A stretch of 64,000 nucleotides of DNA from Microvirga sp. 17 mud 1-3 (GTDB taxonomy: Bacteria > Pseudomonadota > Alphaproteobacteria > Rhizobiales > Beijerinckiaceae), in assembly GCF_003151255.1 (NCBI RefSeq), contig NZ_CP029481.1, positions 1,054,001-1,118,000 on the forward strand, written 5' to 3'. Made by a program: the position numbers and the translations under genes. Below are positions 26,767 to 36,647 of the stretch, one piece after another. Every line of letters begins with the position of its first letter. The stretch's first letter is position 1. Under the pieces are notes generated by a model. That model ran no database searches, was not told the origin of the DNA, and saw nothing but the letters and a program-made list of their open reading frames with translations.

Positions 26767-26895
26767 GGGAGCACCTTCTTGTTGGCGCTGTCATAGTCCT
26801 GCTCAGGGCGCATGTCACATGCTGAAACAATGGCACAGATATGCAGCTAAAGTATAACTCGTTCACGAAATAGTAAGCTAAGCCGTGCTCTCCTC

Positions 26896-27384
26896 ATGAG
26901 ACTGCCCCGTATTCTGCAAACGAAGCTCGCCGGGCGCCTGCTGCGCCGGACCTTCCATACCTATTGGCGTTTCTCGCGGGGCATGACCCTCGGTGTACGG
27001 GCCGCGGTCATCGACCGGGACGACAGGGTCTTCCTCATCCGCCACACCTATGTTCCGGGCTGGCACCTGCCGGGCGGCGGCGTCGAGACCGGGGAGCCAG
27101 TTCTCGAGGCGCTTGAGCGCGAGCTGCGCGAGGAGGGCTGCATCGTCATGACAGGGGCGCCGCACCTGCACGGGGTGTTCTTCAACCGCCAGACCTCGCC
27201 ACGGGACCACATCCTCGTCTACACCATCCGGGACTTCTCGGTCGCAGGCCCAAAGATCCCGGACCGGGAGATCGCCGAGACCGGCTTCTTTCCGGTCGAC
27301 CGGCTCCCCGAGGGCGTCACCGCCGCAACCCGGCGGCGCCTTGCGGAAATCCTCCGGGGCGAGCCCGTCGCGGCCCTCTGGTAA
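26896..27384 (+). CDS. NUDIX hydrolase
   Basis: A 162-aa NUDIX protein. The Nudix box is complete: GGGVETGEPVLEALERELRE then EGCIV, with metal-binding Glu residues. The region before it, VFLIRHTYVPGWHLPGG, resembles ADP-ribose/nucleotide-sugar pyrophosphatase and MutT-like proteins. An N-terminal stretch LLRRTFHTYWRFSRGMTLGVR is basic and aromatic and may contact a membrane or RNA. Substrate unknown. It stands alone between mbfA and a GNAT gene. Confidence 0.9.
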   Translation: MRLPRILQTKLAGRLLRRTFHTYWRFSRGMTLGVRAAVIDRDDRVFLIRHTYVPGWHLPGGGVETGEPVLEALERELREEGCIVMTGAPHLHGVFFNRQTSPRDHILVYTIRDFSVAGPKIPDREIAETGFFPVDRLPEGVTAATRRRLAEILRGEPVAALW

Positions 27385-27542
27385 GATGACCATACGGAAC
27401 CGTTTGCGTGCCGGCCCGGGCGCTGCTATGGGCCAGGGGCACAAGGACGCATGCCTCATGAGCCCGATCCGGATCCTGCGACGACGACACGGCTGACGTT
27501 CCCATCCCGCCGTATCGTCCTGCCGTTTCCGCGAGTCCGTTC

Positions 27543-28046
27543 ATGACTGAGCTCTCCCTGATCATCCGCAACGAACAGCCCGTCGATTCCGAGGCCATCG
27601 AGCGCCTGCACGAGCGCGCCTTCGGCCCGGGCCGTTTCGCACGCACCGCCTCCCGCCTGCGGGAGGGAGCGCCCCACCTGCTCGATCTGTCCTTCACGGC
27701 CATGGTCGGCACCCTGCTGGTCGGCTCCGTCCGCCTGACGCCGGTCCAGGCGGGGAGCGAGGGAGCCCTGATGCTCGGGCCGCTTACAGTGGAGCCCGCC
27801 TTCGAGGGGCGGGGGATCGGTGCTGCCCTCATGCGCCGCTCCCTCGATGCCGCACGCGACAAGGGCCACACCCTGGTGCTCCTGGTGGGCGACGAGCCCT
27901 ATTATCGGCGCTTCGGCTTCAAGCGCGTGCCCCACGGGCACCTCTGGCTTCCGGGGCCGGTCAATCCCGACCGTTTCCTCGCGGTGGAACTCGCCGAGGC
28001 CGCGCTGGCCCGCGCGAAGGGCAACGTGAGCGCGCTGCCCGCCTGA
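27543..28046 (+). CDS. GNAT family N-acetyltransferase (YhbS-like)
   Basis: A 167-aa GCN5-type acetyltransferase. The acetyl-CoA loop is seen as VEPAFEGRGIGAALMRRSLD near residue 84 (R/Q-x-x-G-x-G/A pattern). It is followed by LVLLVGDEPYYRRFGFKRVP, the signature of the COG3153/YhbS subgroup. Substrate unknown; members act on small molecules or tRNA/ribosomal proteins. It converges on the DUF4159 operon with an 11-bp gap, so there is little room for a terminator. Confidence 0.9.
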   Translation: MTELSLIIRNEQPVDSEAIERLHERAFGPGRFARTASRLREGAPHLLDLSFTAMVGTLLVGSVRLTPVQAGSEGALMLGPLTVEPAFEGRGIGAALMRRSLDAARDKGHTLVLLVGDEPYYRRFGFKRVPHGHLWLPGPVNPDRFLAVELAEAALARAKGNVSALPA

Positions 28047-28057
28047 GGCCGCTTGCG

Positions 28058-30130
28058 TCAGGCCCGGCGCCGGCCCTCGGCGATCCAGGCCACAAGGGTC
28101 GCACCCACCAGCAATGCGAGGCCGAGGAGGCCCAGCGCCAGGGGGAAGACCGACACGCCCCGCACAATCGCGCTCTCGCTCGGCCGGATGCCGATCCAGT
28201 CGCCGCCGGAGAAGCGTGTGCCGGAACGGACCGAGAGAATGCGCGGCACCGTGATGTCCTGGCTGCCTTCCGCCGCGACCCGGCGTACGGAGCCGCCCGT
28301 GGCCTCCGCGATGGGGCTCAGGGCCTCCGTATTGCTGAACACGTCCGCCAACTCGCGCGGGTTCGCCGGGCCGATGCTCACAAAGGCGATGAGATCGCCC
28401 GAGCGGACCGTGTGAAGCCCGAGCTCCCGGCTCGTCACCTGGGCGGTGAACAGGCCCGGCCGGGTCTCCGTGAGCGGGACACTGCTTTCCGCGCCGCTTG
28501 GAGCCTTCAGGGTCACCGGGTCGGCCGTGTCCTTCATGGTCTGGCGCTCGATGCGGATGTCGCGCCCGGCCGCACTGGCGCGCAGGGCCTCTTCCTCCAG
28601 GGCCGGCTCCTTCATGAGCCAGTGGGCGAGGCGGCGCAGCAGGTCGAGATGGGGGCCGCCGCCCTCGAAGCCGCGGGCCCAGAGCCAGGCATGGTCGGAG
28701 AGAAGCAGGGCGACGCGCCCCTTCTCCTCCCGGTTGAGGACGAGGAGCGGCAGGTCCTCCGCGCCCGACATGACGGTGCTGCCCATATTGACCTGGGAAC
28801 CGATGGTGCGCAGCCACTCGCCCCAGGCAGGCGGATTCGCCTCCGAGCCGGGCAGGTCCCGGGTAACCGGGTGGCGCGCCCCCGTTCCGGTGATGCGCGC
28901 CCGGAAGGGCTCTTCGAGAATGCGCCCGTCGGGCACGCCCGGAATGACCGGCGCGAGGCGGGTCTGGGCCAGGCTGCCGAAGCCCGCGAATTCCGGCCCG
29001 GCCGCCACCAGCACGGCACCGCCCTCGCGCACGTAGCGCACGATGTTCTCGAAATAGCTCGAGGGCAGGACGCTCTGGTTGGCGTAGCGGTCGAAGATGA
29101 TGAGGTCGAATTCCTTGATCTTCTGCTGGAACAGCTCCCGAGTCGGGAAGGCGATCAGGGACAATTCGTTGATCGGCGTCCCGTCCTGCTTCTCAGGCGG
29201 ACGCAGGATCGTGAAATGCACGAGGTCCACGTTCGCGTCGGACTTGAGCAGGTTGCGCCAGGTCCGCTCGCCCGGATTGGGCTCGCCCGAGACCAGGAGT
29301 ACCCGCAGCTTCTCGCGGATTCCCTCGATCGGAATGACTGCGCGGTTGTTGGCCTGGGTCAGCTCGTCGGGCAGGCCCTCGACTTCGAGCTCGACCACGT
29401 TCGCGCCCCCGTGCTCGATGCGCACGTTGAGCGAGAAGGGAACATCCGTGCGCACCTGCTGGCGGGCGAATTCCTGCCCGTCCCGGCGGACCGTGACGAG
29501 GGCCGAGCCGGTGCCGCCCCGCTCCATCACGACGGCCCGGATGGTCTGGTCCTTGCCGACGATCCCAAAGCGCGGCGCCTCCAGAAGCTTGATCTGCCGG
29601 TCGCGCTCGTCGGGACGCCCGGTCACGAGCACATGCAGAGGCGCCTTGAAGCCGAGGCTCTCCACATTGGGCGGGATGTCGTGCACCACCCCGTCGGTCA
29701 CCAGGATGGCGCCGGCCAGCCGGTCCGGCGGAACATCCGCGAGCCCGTTGGAGAGGGCCGCGAACAGGCGCGTGCCGTCATCCCCCGTGCCGTCTGTCGC
29801 TTCGATGTAGCGGGGCTCCACGTCCTGGAGGGAGCCGAAGCGGCGCTCGAGCTCCTGGCGGACTCGGTCGGTCATGGCCTGGCGGTCACCGAGGGTCTGC
29901 GACGTGGTGCGGTCGACGACCACCGCGACGATGTCCTTGACCTTCTCCCGCTCCTCCTGGACGAGAGCCGGATTGGCGAGGGCCAGGAGGACAAGCGCGA
30001 GGGCGAGCGCCCGCAGCAGGGCGACCGGCCCCCGGGACACGACCGCGAGAACCGCCAGCACGGCCGCGACCGCGCCGACGGCCCAGAGGATCGGCACGGG
30101 GACGAGCGGGGTGAAACTCAAGGAGAGCAA
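28058..30130 (-). CDS. Membrane protein with VWA-like and class I glutamine-amidotransferase-like domains
   Basis: 690 aa. Two N-terminal spans (about 10-30 and 36-56) are followed by a VWA-like fold, IVAVVVDRTTSQTLGD near residue 70, whose MIDAS-like DxTxS arrangement departs from the canonical DxSxS. A GATase1-like region (about 275-500; LRVLLVSGEPNPGERTW, LIIFDRYANQSVLPSSYFENIVRYV) lacks an obvious catalytic Cys. A C-terminal span sits at about 660-682. Last gene of the moxR-DUF58-DUF4159 operon, 15 bp after the DUF4159 gene. Its large domain is probably periplasmic. It resembles aerotolerance Bat-type proteins; function unknown. Confidence 0.83.
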   Translation of the reverse strand: MLSLSFTPLVPVPILWAVGAVAAVLAVLAVVSRGPVALLRALALALVLLALANPALVQEEREKVKDIVAVVVDRTTSQTLGDRQAMTDRVRQELERRFGSLQDVEPRYIEATDGTGDDGTRLFAALSNGLADVPPDRLAGAILVTDGVVHDIPPNVESLGFKAPLHVLVTGRPDERDRQIKLLEAPRFGIVGKDQTIRAVVMERGGTGSALVTVRRDGQEFARQQVRTDVPFSLNVRIEHGGANVVELEVEGLPDELTQANNRAVIPIEGIREKLRVLLVSGEPNPGERTWRNLLKSDANVDLVHFTILRPPEKQDGTPINELSLIAFPTRELFQQKIKEFDLIIFDRYANQSVLPSSYFENIVRYVREGGAVLVAAGPEFAGFGSLAQTRLAPVIPGVPDGRILEEPFRARITGTGARHPVTRDLPGSEANPPAWGEWLRTIGSQVNMGSTVMSGAEDLPLLVLNREEKGRVALLLSDHAWLWARGFEGGGPHLDLLRRLAHWLMKEPALEEEALRASAAGRDIRIERQTMKDTADPVTLKAPSGAESSVPLTETRPGLFTAQVTSRELGLHTVRSGDLIAFVSIGPANPRELADVFSNTEALSPIAEATGGSVRRVAAEGSQDITVPRILSVRSGTRFSGGDWIGIRPSESAIVRGVSVFPLALGLLGLALLVGATLVAWIAEGRRRA

Positions 30131-30145
30131 AGCGTTGTCCTACTC

Positions 30146-32986
30146 CTATTGCCCCAGGCGTTCGAGCAGGGCCGGTACATGGACCTGGTCGGCCTTGTAG
30201 TTGCCCGTAAGCGCGTACATGACGAGGTTGATGCCGCTGCGGAACGACAGCTCCCTCTGGCGCTGCTGGTCGCTGCCAACGACCGGAAAGAGAGCCTCCC
30301 CGCGCGGCCCGACCGCCCAGGCGGCCGCGAGATCGTTGGACGTGATGATGATCGGCGACACCCCGTCGCCGGACCGTGCCGGACGGTTGGCCGTGTCCTC
30401 GGTCGGTGGCGGCAGGGCCTCCACCCAGGTCTGGCCCGTGGCGTAGCGCCCGGGGAAGTCGTCGAGGATATAGAAGGTCTTCGTCAGAACATGGTCCGAC
30501 GGCACCGGCTCCAGCTCGGGAACGTCGAGGCCCGCCAGCATCCGGCGCAGATATTGCCCCTCGGCGCTCATGGCGCCGTCCGGGCGGGCGCCGAAAGCAT
30601 CGCGGGTGTCGAAGATCACCGTGCCGCCGCTCTTCATGAAGGCGTCGAGGCGCCGGATCGCCGCTTCGCTCGGGATTGGCCGCGTCGCCACGATCGGCCA
30701 GTAGAGGAGCGGGTAGAAGGCCAGCTCGTCCCGCGCCGGATCGACGCCGATCGGATCCCCCGGCTGGAAGGCGGTGCGCATGGTCAGCACCTGCGAGAGA
30801 CCGAGGAGGCCTGCCTTGCTGGTCTCGTCGATCTGCTCGTCCCCGGTGATCACGTAGGCAAGGCGGGTCACGAGAGCGGAGGCCCGGCTCTCCTGACTCA
30901 GGGCTCCCTGGCTCTGGGGCGGACGGCTTTCCGGCGGGGCGCCCTGGGCGCGCGCATCCGACGGGAGAGCGGCGGCAAACAGGGTTGCCAGCAGGATCGC
31001 GGCGCCGGCACCCGCGCCGGCCCGGCGCATCCGTCCGAACAGGTTGGCCAGATGGCCGCCGAGCCAGAGCGACGCCAGGGTGTCGATGAGGAGAAGGGCG
31101 AGCGCGAGGCTGAACAGGGGTGCCCGCAGGTCGATGGTCCTGGCGCCCTCAAGCGGTGCGATACGGGCCCGCAGGGGCGCATAGTCGAGGGGTGCGAGGC
31201 GGTCATCCGGGAGAAGGGTGTTGACCGCGAGGCTCGAATCCACGGGGCCGTAGAAGCCGGGCGGGTGTTCGGCGCTGGCCCGTTCCGCGTGGCCGCGCAT
31301 GACCGCCCGGGCGGTCGGAGGCGGCGACGAGAAGACGCCGAAGCCGTCGAGGGTCAGGCGCGGCGCGACGGTCTGGTTCTCGGCATTGCGGGATTCGGGA
31401 CTGGCGTCGCGCGGGGAACCCGCCAGGGCCGTGATCCGGCGCAGCATGTCCACGAAGAGACCGGACAGGGGCAGGTTCGACCAGGTGGTGTCGGCCGTCA
31501 CGTGAAAGAGCACGATGAGGCCGTCGCCCCGCTTGTCCGCCGTCACGATGGGGGTCCCGTCCTCGAGGGCCGCCCAGGTCTTGGCCGGCAGGTCGCCCTC
31601 GGGCTCCGCCAGGATCTGCCGACGGATGCCGATCTCCTCCGGCACCGTCAGGCCGAAGAAGGGGCTCTCGCGGGTGAAGGGCGCGAAGGTCTTGGGCGTG
31701 TCCCAGGACAGGGTGCCGCCGAGGGTGCGCCCGCCGCGCCGCAGATGGACCGGGACGAGGTCGTCGTTGCCCGCCGCGAGGCGCGACCCGGCGAAGCGCA
31801 GGAGAAGGCCGCCGCTTTCCACGAAGGCGCTCACCCGCGCCTCAGCCTCCCGGTCGAGCCCGCCGACATCGGCCAGGACGAGGATCGAGACCTGCTCGTC
31901 GAGCAGCTGGTCGATGGCGTCCGTCACGCCGCCGCGGCCCTGCCGGATCTCCGCATAGGGCGAGAGAGCCCTCTCAACGTAATAGATGGGCGACAGGAGC
32001 GGCTGCGCCTGGTCCACCGTGCCGCCGAAGACGAGCCCCACCCGCCGGCGCTTGCCGCGCTCGTCCAGGAGCGTGACGGCCCCGGCCGCGTTCTCGCCCA
32101 GGATCTCGATTCTGGCGATGTCGTTGCGGATTTCGGTGGGCACTTCGAAGGTTGCGGTAGTTTCGGTAGCGTCGGCCGGGAACGCGAAGCGGCCATCCGC
32201 CAGGGGGAGGTTCTTCAAATCGAGGGCGCGGACGATGCCGGCATCGCGGCCATTGGGCTCCGCCCTGATCACCGTGGTGGCGAGCTGGCCGCCCGTATTG
32301 GCGATTCCCGCCAGCGCGAGGGCAGGGGAGCGCTCCGCCTTGAGGACGATGATCCGTCGGTTCTCGGTCAGGGGGGCAAGCCCCTGGATGAGGTCCTGCC
32401 CCTCGACGCCCGCGACGCCGTCGCTGATCCAGACGATCTCCGCATCGGGCGTCGATTCCAGGTAACGGCGAATGGAATCGAGATGGGCCCGGCGGTCGGG
32501 CATGTGCGGCAGGGGCTTGAAGGTGCGCAGGCGCTCCAGGGCGGCCGCAGGGCTCATGGACTGGAGGTCCTGGGGTTCGCCGGCCGTGGCCGCGACGGCA
32601 ACGACCCGGCCCTCGCGCTCTGCCGCCTCGATCCGTCCAGCCGCCAGGTTCATCCGGTCGCGCCAGTCATGCGCGGCCGCGAAGCCGTTGTCGACGAGAA
32701 GGAGCAGGGGCGCGCGGCTGCTGCCCTCGGCCAGCGAGTTCCAGATCGGGCCCGCGGCCGCCAGGATGAGGATGGCCGCCAGCAGAAGCCGCAGGAGCAG
32801 GAGCCACCAGGGCGTGCGGGCGGGCGTTTCCTGCTCCGGGCGCAGGTCCGCCATGATCCTGAGCGGCGGGAAGTCCACCCGCTTCGGCTGCGGCGGCGTG
32901 ATGCGCAGGAGGAGCCAGATCGCCGGGAGGGCCGCGAGTGCGATCAGGACCAGGGGGGCGGCGAATGTGAGGGGGAAGCCCAGCAT
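30146..32986 (-). CDS. DUF4159 membrane protein with N-terminal BatA-like domain
   Basis: 946 aa. The N-terminal BatA-like double span (about 5-30 and 60-84; PWWLLLLRLLLAAILILAAA) is followed by a degenerate VWA-like domain (LLLLVDNGFAAAHDW). A long extracytoplasmic region follows, then two further spans (about 620-640 and 650-672). The C-terminal DUF4159 domain starts LVTRLAYVITGDEQIDE and includes GGTVIFDTRDAFGA and FPGRYATGQTWVEAL. DUF4159 proteins are restricted to certain bacteria and regularly occur beside moxR and DUF58 genes. The gene starts 3 bp after the DUF58 stop. The complementary strand is open for almost 4.8 kb across this operon, a codon-bias shadow. Confidence 0.87.
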   Translation of the reverse strand: MLGFPLTFAAPLVLIALAALPAIWLLLRITPPQPKRVDFPPLRIMADLRPEQETPARTPWWLLLLRLLLAAILILAAAGPIWNSLAEGSSRAPLLLLVDNGFAAAHDWRDRMNLAAGRIEAAEREGRVVAVAATAGEPQDLQSMSPAAALERLRTFKPLPHMPDRRAHLDSIRRYLESTPDAEIVWISDGVAGVEGQDLIQGLAPLTENRRIIVLKAERSPALALAGIANTGGQLATTVIRAEPNGRDAGIVRALDLKNLPLADGRFAFPADATETTATFEVPTEIRNDIARIEILGENAAGAVTLLDERGKRRRVGLVFGGTVDQAQPLLSPIYYVERALSPYAEIRQGRGGVTDAIDQLLDEQVSILVLADVGGLDREAEARVSAFVESGGLLLRFAGSRLAAGNDDLVPVHLRRGGRTLGGTLSWDTPKTFAPFTRESPFFGLTVPEEIGIRRQILAEPEGDLPAKTWAALEDGTPIVTADKRGDGLIVLFHVTADTTWSNLPLSGLFVDMLRRITALAGSPRDASPESRNAENQTVAPRLTLDGFGVFSSPPPTARAVMRGHAERASAEHPPGFYGPVDSSLAVNTLLPDDRLAPLDYAPLRARIAPLEGARTIDLRAPLFSLALALLLIDTLASLWLGGHLANLFGRMRRAGAGAGAAILLATLFAAALPSDARAQGAPPESRPPQSQGALSQESRASALVTRLAYVITGDEQIDETSKAGLLGLSQVLTMRTAFQPGDPIGVDPARDELAFYPLLYWPIVATRPIPSEAAIRRLDAFMKSGGTVIFDTRDAFGARPDGAMSAEGQYLRRMLAGLDVPELEPVPSDHVLTKTFYILDDFPGRYATGQTWVEALPPPTEDTANRPARSGDGVSPIIITSNDLAAAWAVGPRGEALFPVVGSDQQRQRELSFRSGINLVMYALTGNYKADQVHVPALLERLGQ

Positions 32987-32989
32987 GGT

Positions 32990-33916
32990 CTAGCGCCGCC
33001 CGCCGCCGGCGCCGCGCGAAGCGGCCACGAGAGTGATGAGACGCAAGGCCGCCTCGCTCGCCGGGCGGTCGGTCCGGTGGACCGTGAATGTCCAGCCCCG
33101 GCGCCGCGCCAGATCCTCCAGGTTGCCTCGGTGCAGCTTCATGCGCTCCCGGTAGGCTTCGCCCCAGGAGGCGGCGTCGCCGATGCGTAAGGAAATCCCA
33201 TCCTCGAGGTCGTGCAGGACAGCCTGCCCCTCGAACGGAAAGGTCTCCTCGACCGGGTCGGCGATCATCACCAGATGGCCGCGGCAGCCCCGGCTCGAAA
33301 TGGCCTCGACGGCGGTCGCGATTTCGGCCGGAGGACTCAGGAAATCGCCGATCAGGATGGCTTCGTCCATGGTAGGGATCGGCGCCCGCGGCGGCAGGTC
33401 GTCATCCAGGGAGGAACGGTCCATCACCAGGGCCTCGGCCATGGCCTCGGCGATCCGAGCGGTCGCCCGGGGTGGCATGAGGCCGAGCAGGCCGGCCCGC
33501 TCGCCGCCTTCCACGAAGGCGTCGGCAAGCGCGAGGCCGAGCACGATCGCCCGCTCGGCCTTGGCGGCCCGCGCCAGGTCCGAGACAAAGGCCATGGAGG
33601 CGGAGCGGTCGATCCAGAACCAGATGTTCTGCGCGGCCTCCCATTCGCGCTCGCGCACGTAGAGCCGGTCGTCCCGGCCCGAGCGACGCCAGTCGATGCG
33701 CTGGGCCGCCTCGCCGGTCACGAAGGGGCGGAACTGCCAGAAGGTCTCGCCGATGCCGGCACGGCGGCGCCCGTGCATCCCGTGGGAGAGATTCGCCGCG
33801 ACACGGCGGGCCTCCAGCACCAGGCGGGGCATCCGGTGCGCGAGATCGAGGGCCGCCTCGGTCTCGTGGCGGCCGGGAACGCGGGCGGTCTCGGGGAGAA
33901 CCCGGACACGGGCCAT
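32990..33916 (-). CDS. DUF58 domain protein
   Basis: A 308-aa DUF58 protein, the usual partner of MoxR ATPases. The DUF58 core is GIGETFWQFRPFVTGEAAQR followed by IDWRRSGRDDRLYVRERE near residue 70. It is followed by WFWIDRSASMAFVSDLARAA, a VWA-like strand with the DxSxS motif (DRSAS), and DLPPRAPIPTMDEAILIGD. No membrane span is visible, so it is probably cytosolic or peripheral. It lies 10 bp downstream of moxR and 3 bp upstream of the DUF4159 gene. Confidence 0.9.
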   Translation of the reverse strand: MARVRVLPETARVPGRHETEAALDLAHRMPRLVLEARRVAANLSHGMHGRRRAGIGETFWQFRPFVTGEAAQRIDWRRSGRDDRLYVREREWEAAQNIWFWIDRSASMAFVSDLARAAKAERAIVLGLALADAFVEGGERAGLLGLMPPRATARIAEAMAEALVMDRSSLDDDLPPRAPIPTMDEAILIGDFLSPPAEIATAVEAISSRGCRGHLVMIADPVEETFPFEGQAVLHDLEDGISLRIGDAASWGEAYRERMKLHRGNLEDLARRRGWTFTVHRTDRPASEAALRLITLVAASRGAGGGRR

Positions 33917-33926
33917 GACGGGAATC

Positions 33927-34943
<1,017 letters not shown>

Positions 34944-35159
34944 GTGTCATCCTTCCACGCACTGGCGTCCGCCCCCGGCGACACTCTGCCTGTCTTGGGC
35001 ATCGATAGGCAAGCGGGTCTTACGGGTCTATGCGCCGCAGTTGCATCTCCGGAACCGGAGACCTGGACGGCGCAGGCTGTAGCTCTATGCTGTAGGAATT
35101 AGCCATGGATCGCCGTTCGTCGATCCTCCAGAGTGCAAATTCTTGTTCACGCTTGTGTC

Positions 35160-35750
35160 ATGACCGATTCTGCCCCGACATCCGGCAGCGCCCTGTCGCG
35201 GCTCGCGGCCGCGCTCGGCCCGGAAAAGAGCCGAAGAGGACCTCCGCCCGTGGAGCGCTGGAATCCCGCCTATTGCGGCGAGATCGACATGCGCATCGCG
35301 GCGGACGGAACCTGGCATTACATGGGAACGCCGATCAATCGACCGGCGCTCGTGCGCCTGTTCTCGACGGTGCTTCGCAAGGACCCGGAGCGCTACGTGC
35401 TCGTCACGCCCGTCGAGCGGGTGGGAATCACCGTCGAGGATGCGCCCTTTGTGGCGGTCGAGATGGCGGTGGAAGGGGAGGGTGAGGCGCGCCAGGTCGC
35501 GTTTCGCACGAATGTGGACGATCTCGTGCAGGTGGGGCCCGACCATCCGCTGCGCTTCGAAACGGATGCGCATGGCGGCGTGAAGCCCTCCGTGAAGGTG
35601 CGCGGCGATCTCTGGGCCCGGGTGACACGGGCTCTGACCTTCGACCTGATCGCCCTCGGCGAGGAACGCATGGTCGAGGGCGTGCGGCAATTCGGCGTTC
35701 CTGCGGGAGGCGTCTTCTTTCCCATCGCGCCCGCCGACGAGGCACAATAG
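35160..35750 (+). CDS. DUF1285 domain protein
   Basis: A 196-aa soluble protein of the DUF1285 family, function unknown. Typical features are VERWNPAYCGEIDMRIAADG, TWHYMGTPINRPALVRLFS, and RKDPERYVLVTPVER followed by VGITVEDAPF near residue 80, plus LRFETDAHGGVKPSV. The start at 35160 is preferred over an in-frame ATG at 35133 because the protein normally begins shortly before this. It is divergent from moxR and 4 bp upstream of a NUDIX gene, the first of four coupled genes. Confidence 0.85.
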   Translation: MTDSAPTSGSALSRLAAALGPEKSRRGPPPVERWNPAYCGEIDMRIAADGTWHYMGTPINRPALVRLFSTVLRKDPERYVLVTPVERVGITVEDAPFVAVEMAVEGEGEARQVAFRTNVDDLVQVGPDHPLRFETDAHGGVKPSVKVRGDLWARVTRALTFDLIALGEERMVEGVRQFGVPAGGVFFPIAPADEAQ

Positions 35751-35754
35751 TCCG

Positions 35755-36393
35755 ATGCGGACAGCCCCCCTCGACACGCCGGATTTCCTGACCCTGGCGG
35801 CCCAGCGCCTGCGGCCGGAGCCACCTGCGCTCGGCGATGCCCTCGCCAATCCGCGGGGCGACCATTCCCTCGACGATGTTCCCCTGGTGCATCCCCTGAC
35901 GCCGAAGGAAGCGGCCGTCCTCGTACCCGTCGTCATGCGGGAGGAGCCGACCCTTCTCTTCACCGAACGGGCCACGAGCCTGCGCCAGCATTCCGGCCAG
36001 ATCGCCTTTCCGGGCGGGCGCGTCGACCCGACGGACGAATCCGTCCTGGCGGCGGCCTACCGGGAGGCGCAGGAGGAGATCGGCCTCGACAACCGGTTCA
36101 TCAGCCCCCTCGGCTATCTCGACCCCTATCTGTCCACCACCAATTACCTGGTGATTCCCGTGGTCGCGCGGGTGGCTCCCTCCTACACGCTGGTCCTCAA
36201 TCCTGATGAGGTGGCCGACACCTTCGAGGTCCCCTTAAGCTTCCTCATGGAGCCGGCCAATCACCAGCTCCATGCACGCGAGTGGCAGGGCATCCGGCGC
36301 AGGTACTATGCAATGCCCTATGAGGGACGCTACATCTGGGGCGTAACGGCGGGCATCCTCCGCAATCTTTACGAGAGGCTCTACATGCCATGA
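35755..36393 (+). CDS. CoA pyrophosphatase-like NUDIX hydrolase (NudL type)
   Basis: A 212-aa NUDIX protein. The CoA-specific upstream signature is TERATSLRQHSGQIAFPGGR near residue 74. It merges into the Nudix box GGRVDPTDESVLAAAYREAQ, then EEIGLD. Predicted activity is cleavage of CoA or its oxidised and acyl forms to 3',5'-ADP and phosphopantetheine. The stop overlaps the next gene by 4 bp. Confidence 0.9.
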   Translation: MRTAPLDTPDFLTLAAQRLRPEPPALGDALANPRGDHSLDDVPLVHPLTPKEAAVLVPVVMREEPTLLFTERATSLRQHSGQIAFPGGRVDPTDESVLAAAYREAQEEIGLDNRFISPLGYLDPYLSTTNYLVIPVVARVAPSYTLVLNPDEVADTFEVPLSFLMEPANHQLHAREWQGIRRRYYAMPYEGRYIWGVTAGILRNLYERLYMP

Positions 36394-36647
36394 CGCGGGC
36401 GATCATTCAGGAAGTGTTGCTGTTTCTCCTGCCCTTCGCCGCCTTCGCCATCTATCTCCTCATCGCCCGCCGCAATCCCCTGGCCTGGTCGTCCTGGAGC
36501 AAGCACGTGTCCTGGGTGGCCATCGCGGGCCTCGCCCTCGTGATCGTCTCGCTCATCCTCGGCGGCCTCCTGGCGGAGCGCCATAAGGAGGGCTACGTGC
36601 CCACGCATATGGAGAACGGGCGGGTCGTCCCGGGACAGTTCCGATGA
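36390..36647 (+). CDS. DUF6111 small membrane protein
   Basis: An 85-aa protein with two membrane spans (residues about 7-27, EVLLFLLPFAAFAIYLLIAR, and 41-62). Its C-terminal tail, AERHKEGYVPTHMENGRVVP then GQF, is the recognisable end of this rhizobial family. Overlaps both neighbours by 4 bp (ATGA at each junction), so it is translated in a coupled chain with the NUDIX and CCA genes. Function unknown. Confidence 0.85.
   Translation: MTRAIIQEVLLFLLPFAAFAIYLLIARRNPLAWSSWSKHVSWVAIAGLALVIVSLILGGLLAERHKEGYVPTHMENGRVVPGQFR

Larger units (their letters stand above)
26526..26895. other. Intergenic region upstream of mbfA and the NUDIX gene
   Basis: These 370 bp lie between divergent genes. They contain the ICE, a possible 39-codon minus-strand ORF, and an AT-richer stretch (about 26820-26890) that probably holds the NUDIX promoter. 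No RNA gene is evident. Confidence 0.6.

Noticed and set aside
26552..26866. 104-codon minus-strand ORF upstream of mbfA
   Set aside because: Pro/Arg/Leu-rich, no ribosome site, and it runs into the regulatory region; a short ORF in another frame is slightly better supported but also weak.
28412..33190. A 1592-codon open frame on the plus strand antisense to the DUF4159 operon
   Set aside because: Its product is Arg/Gly/Asp/Gln-rich low-complexity sequence with no domain. The opposite strand encodes clear DUF4159, DUF58 and VWA-like proteins. Long antisense frames are expected from strong GC3 codon bias.
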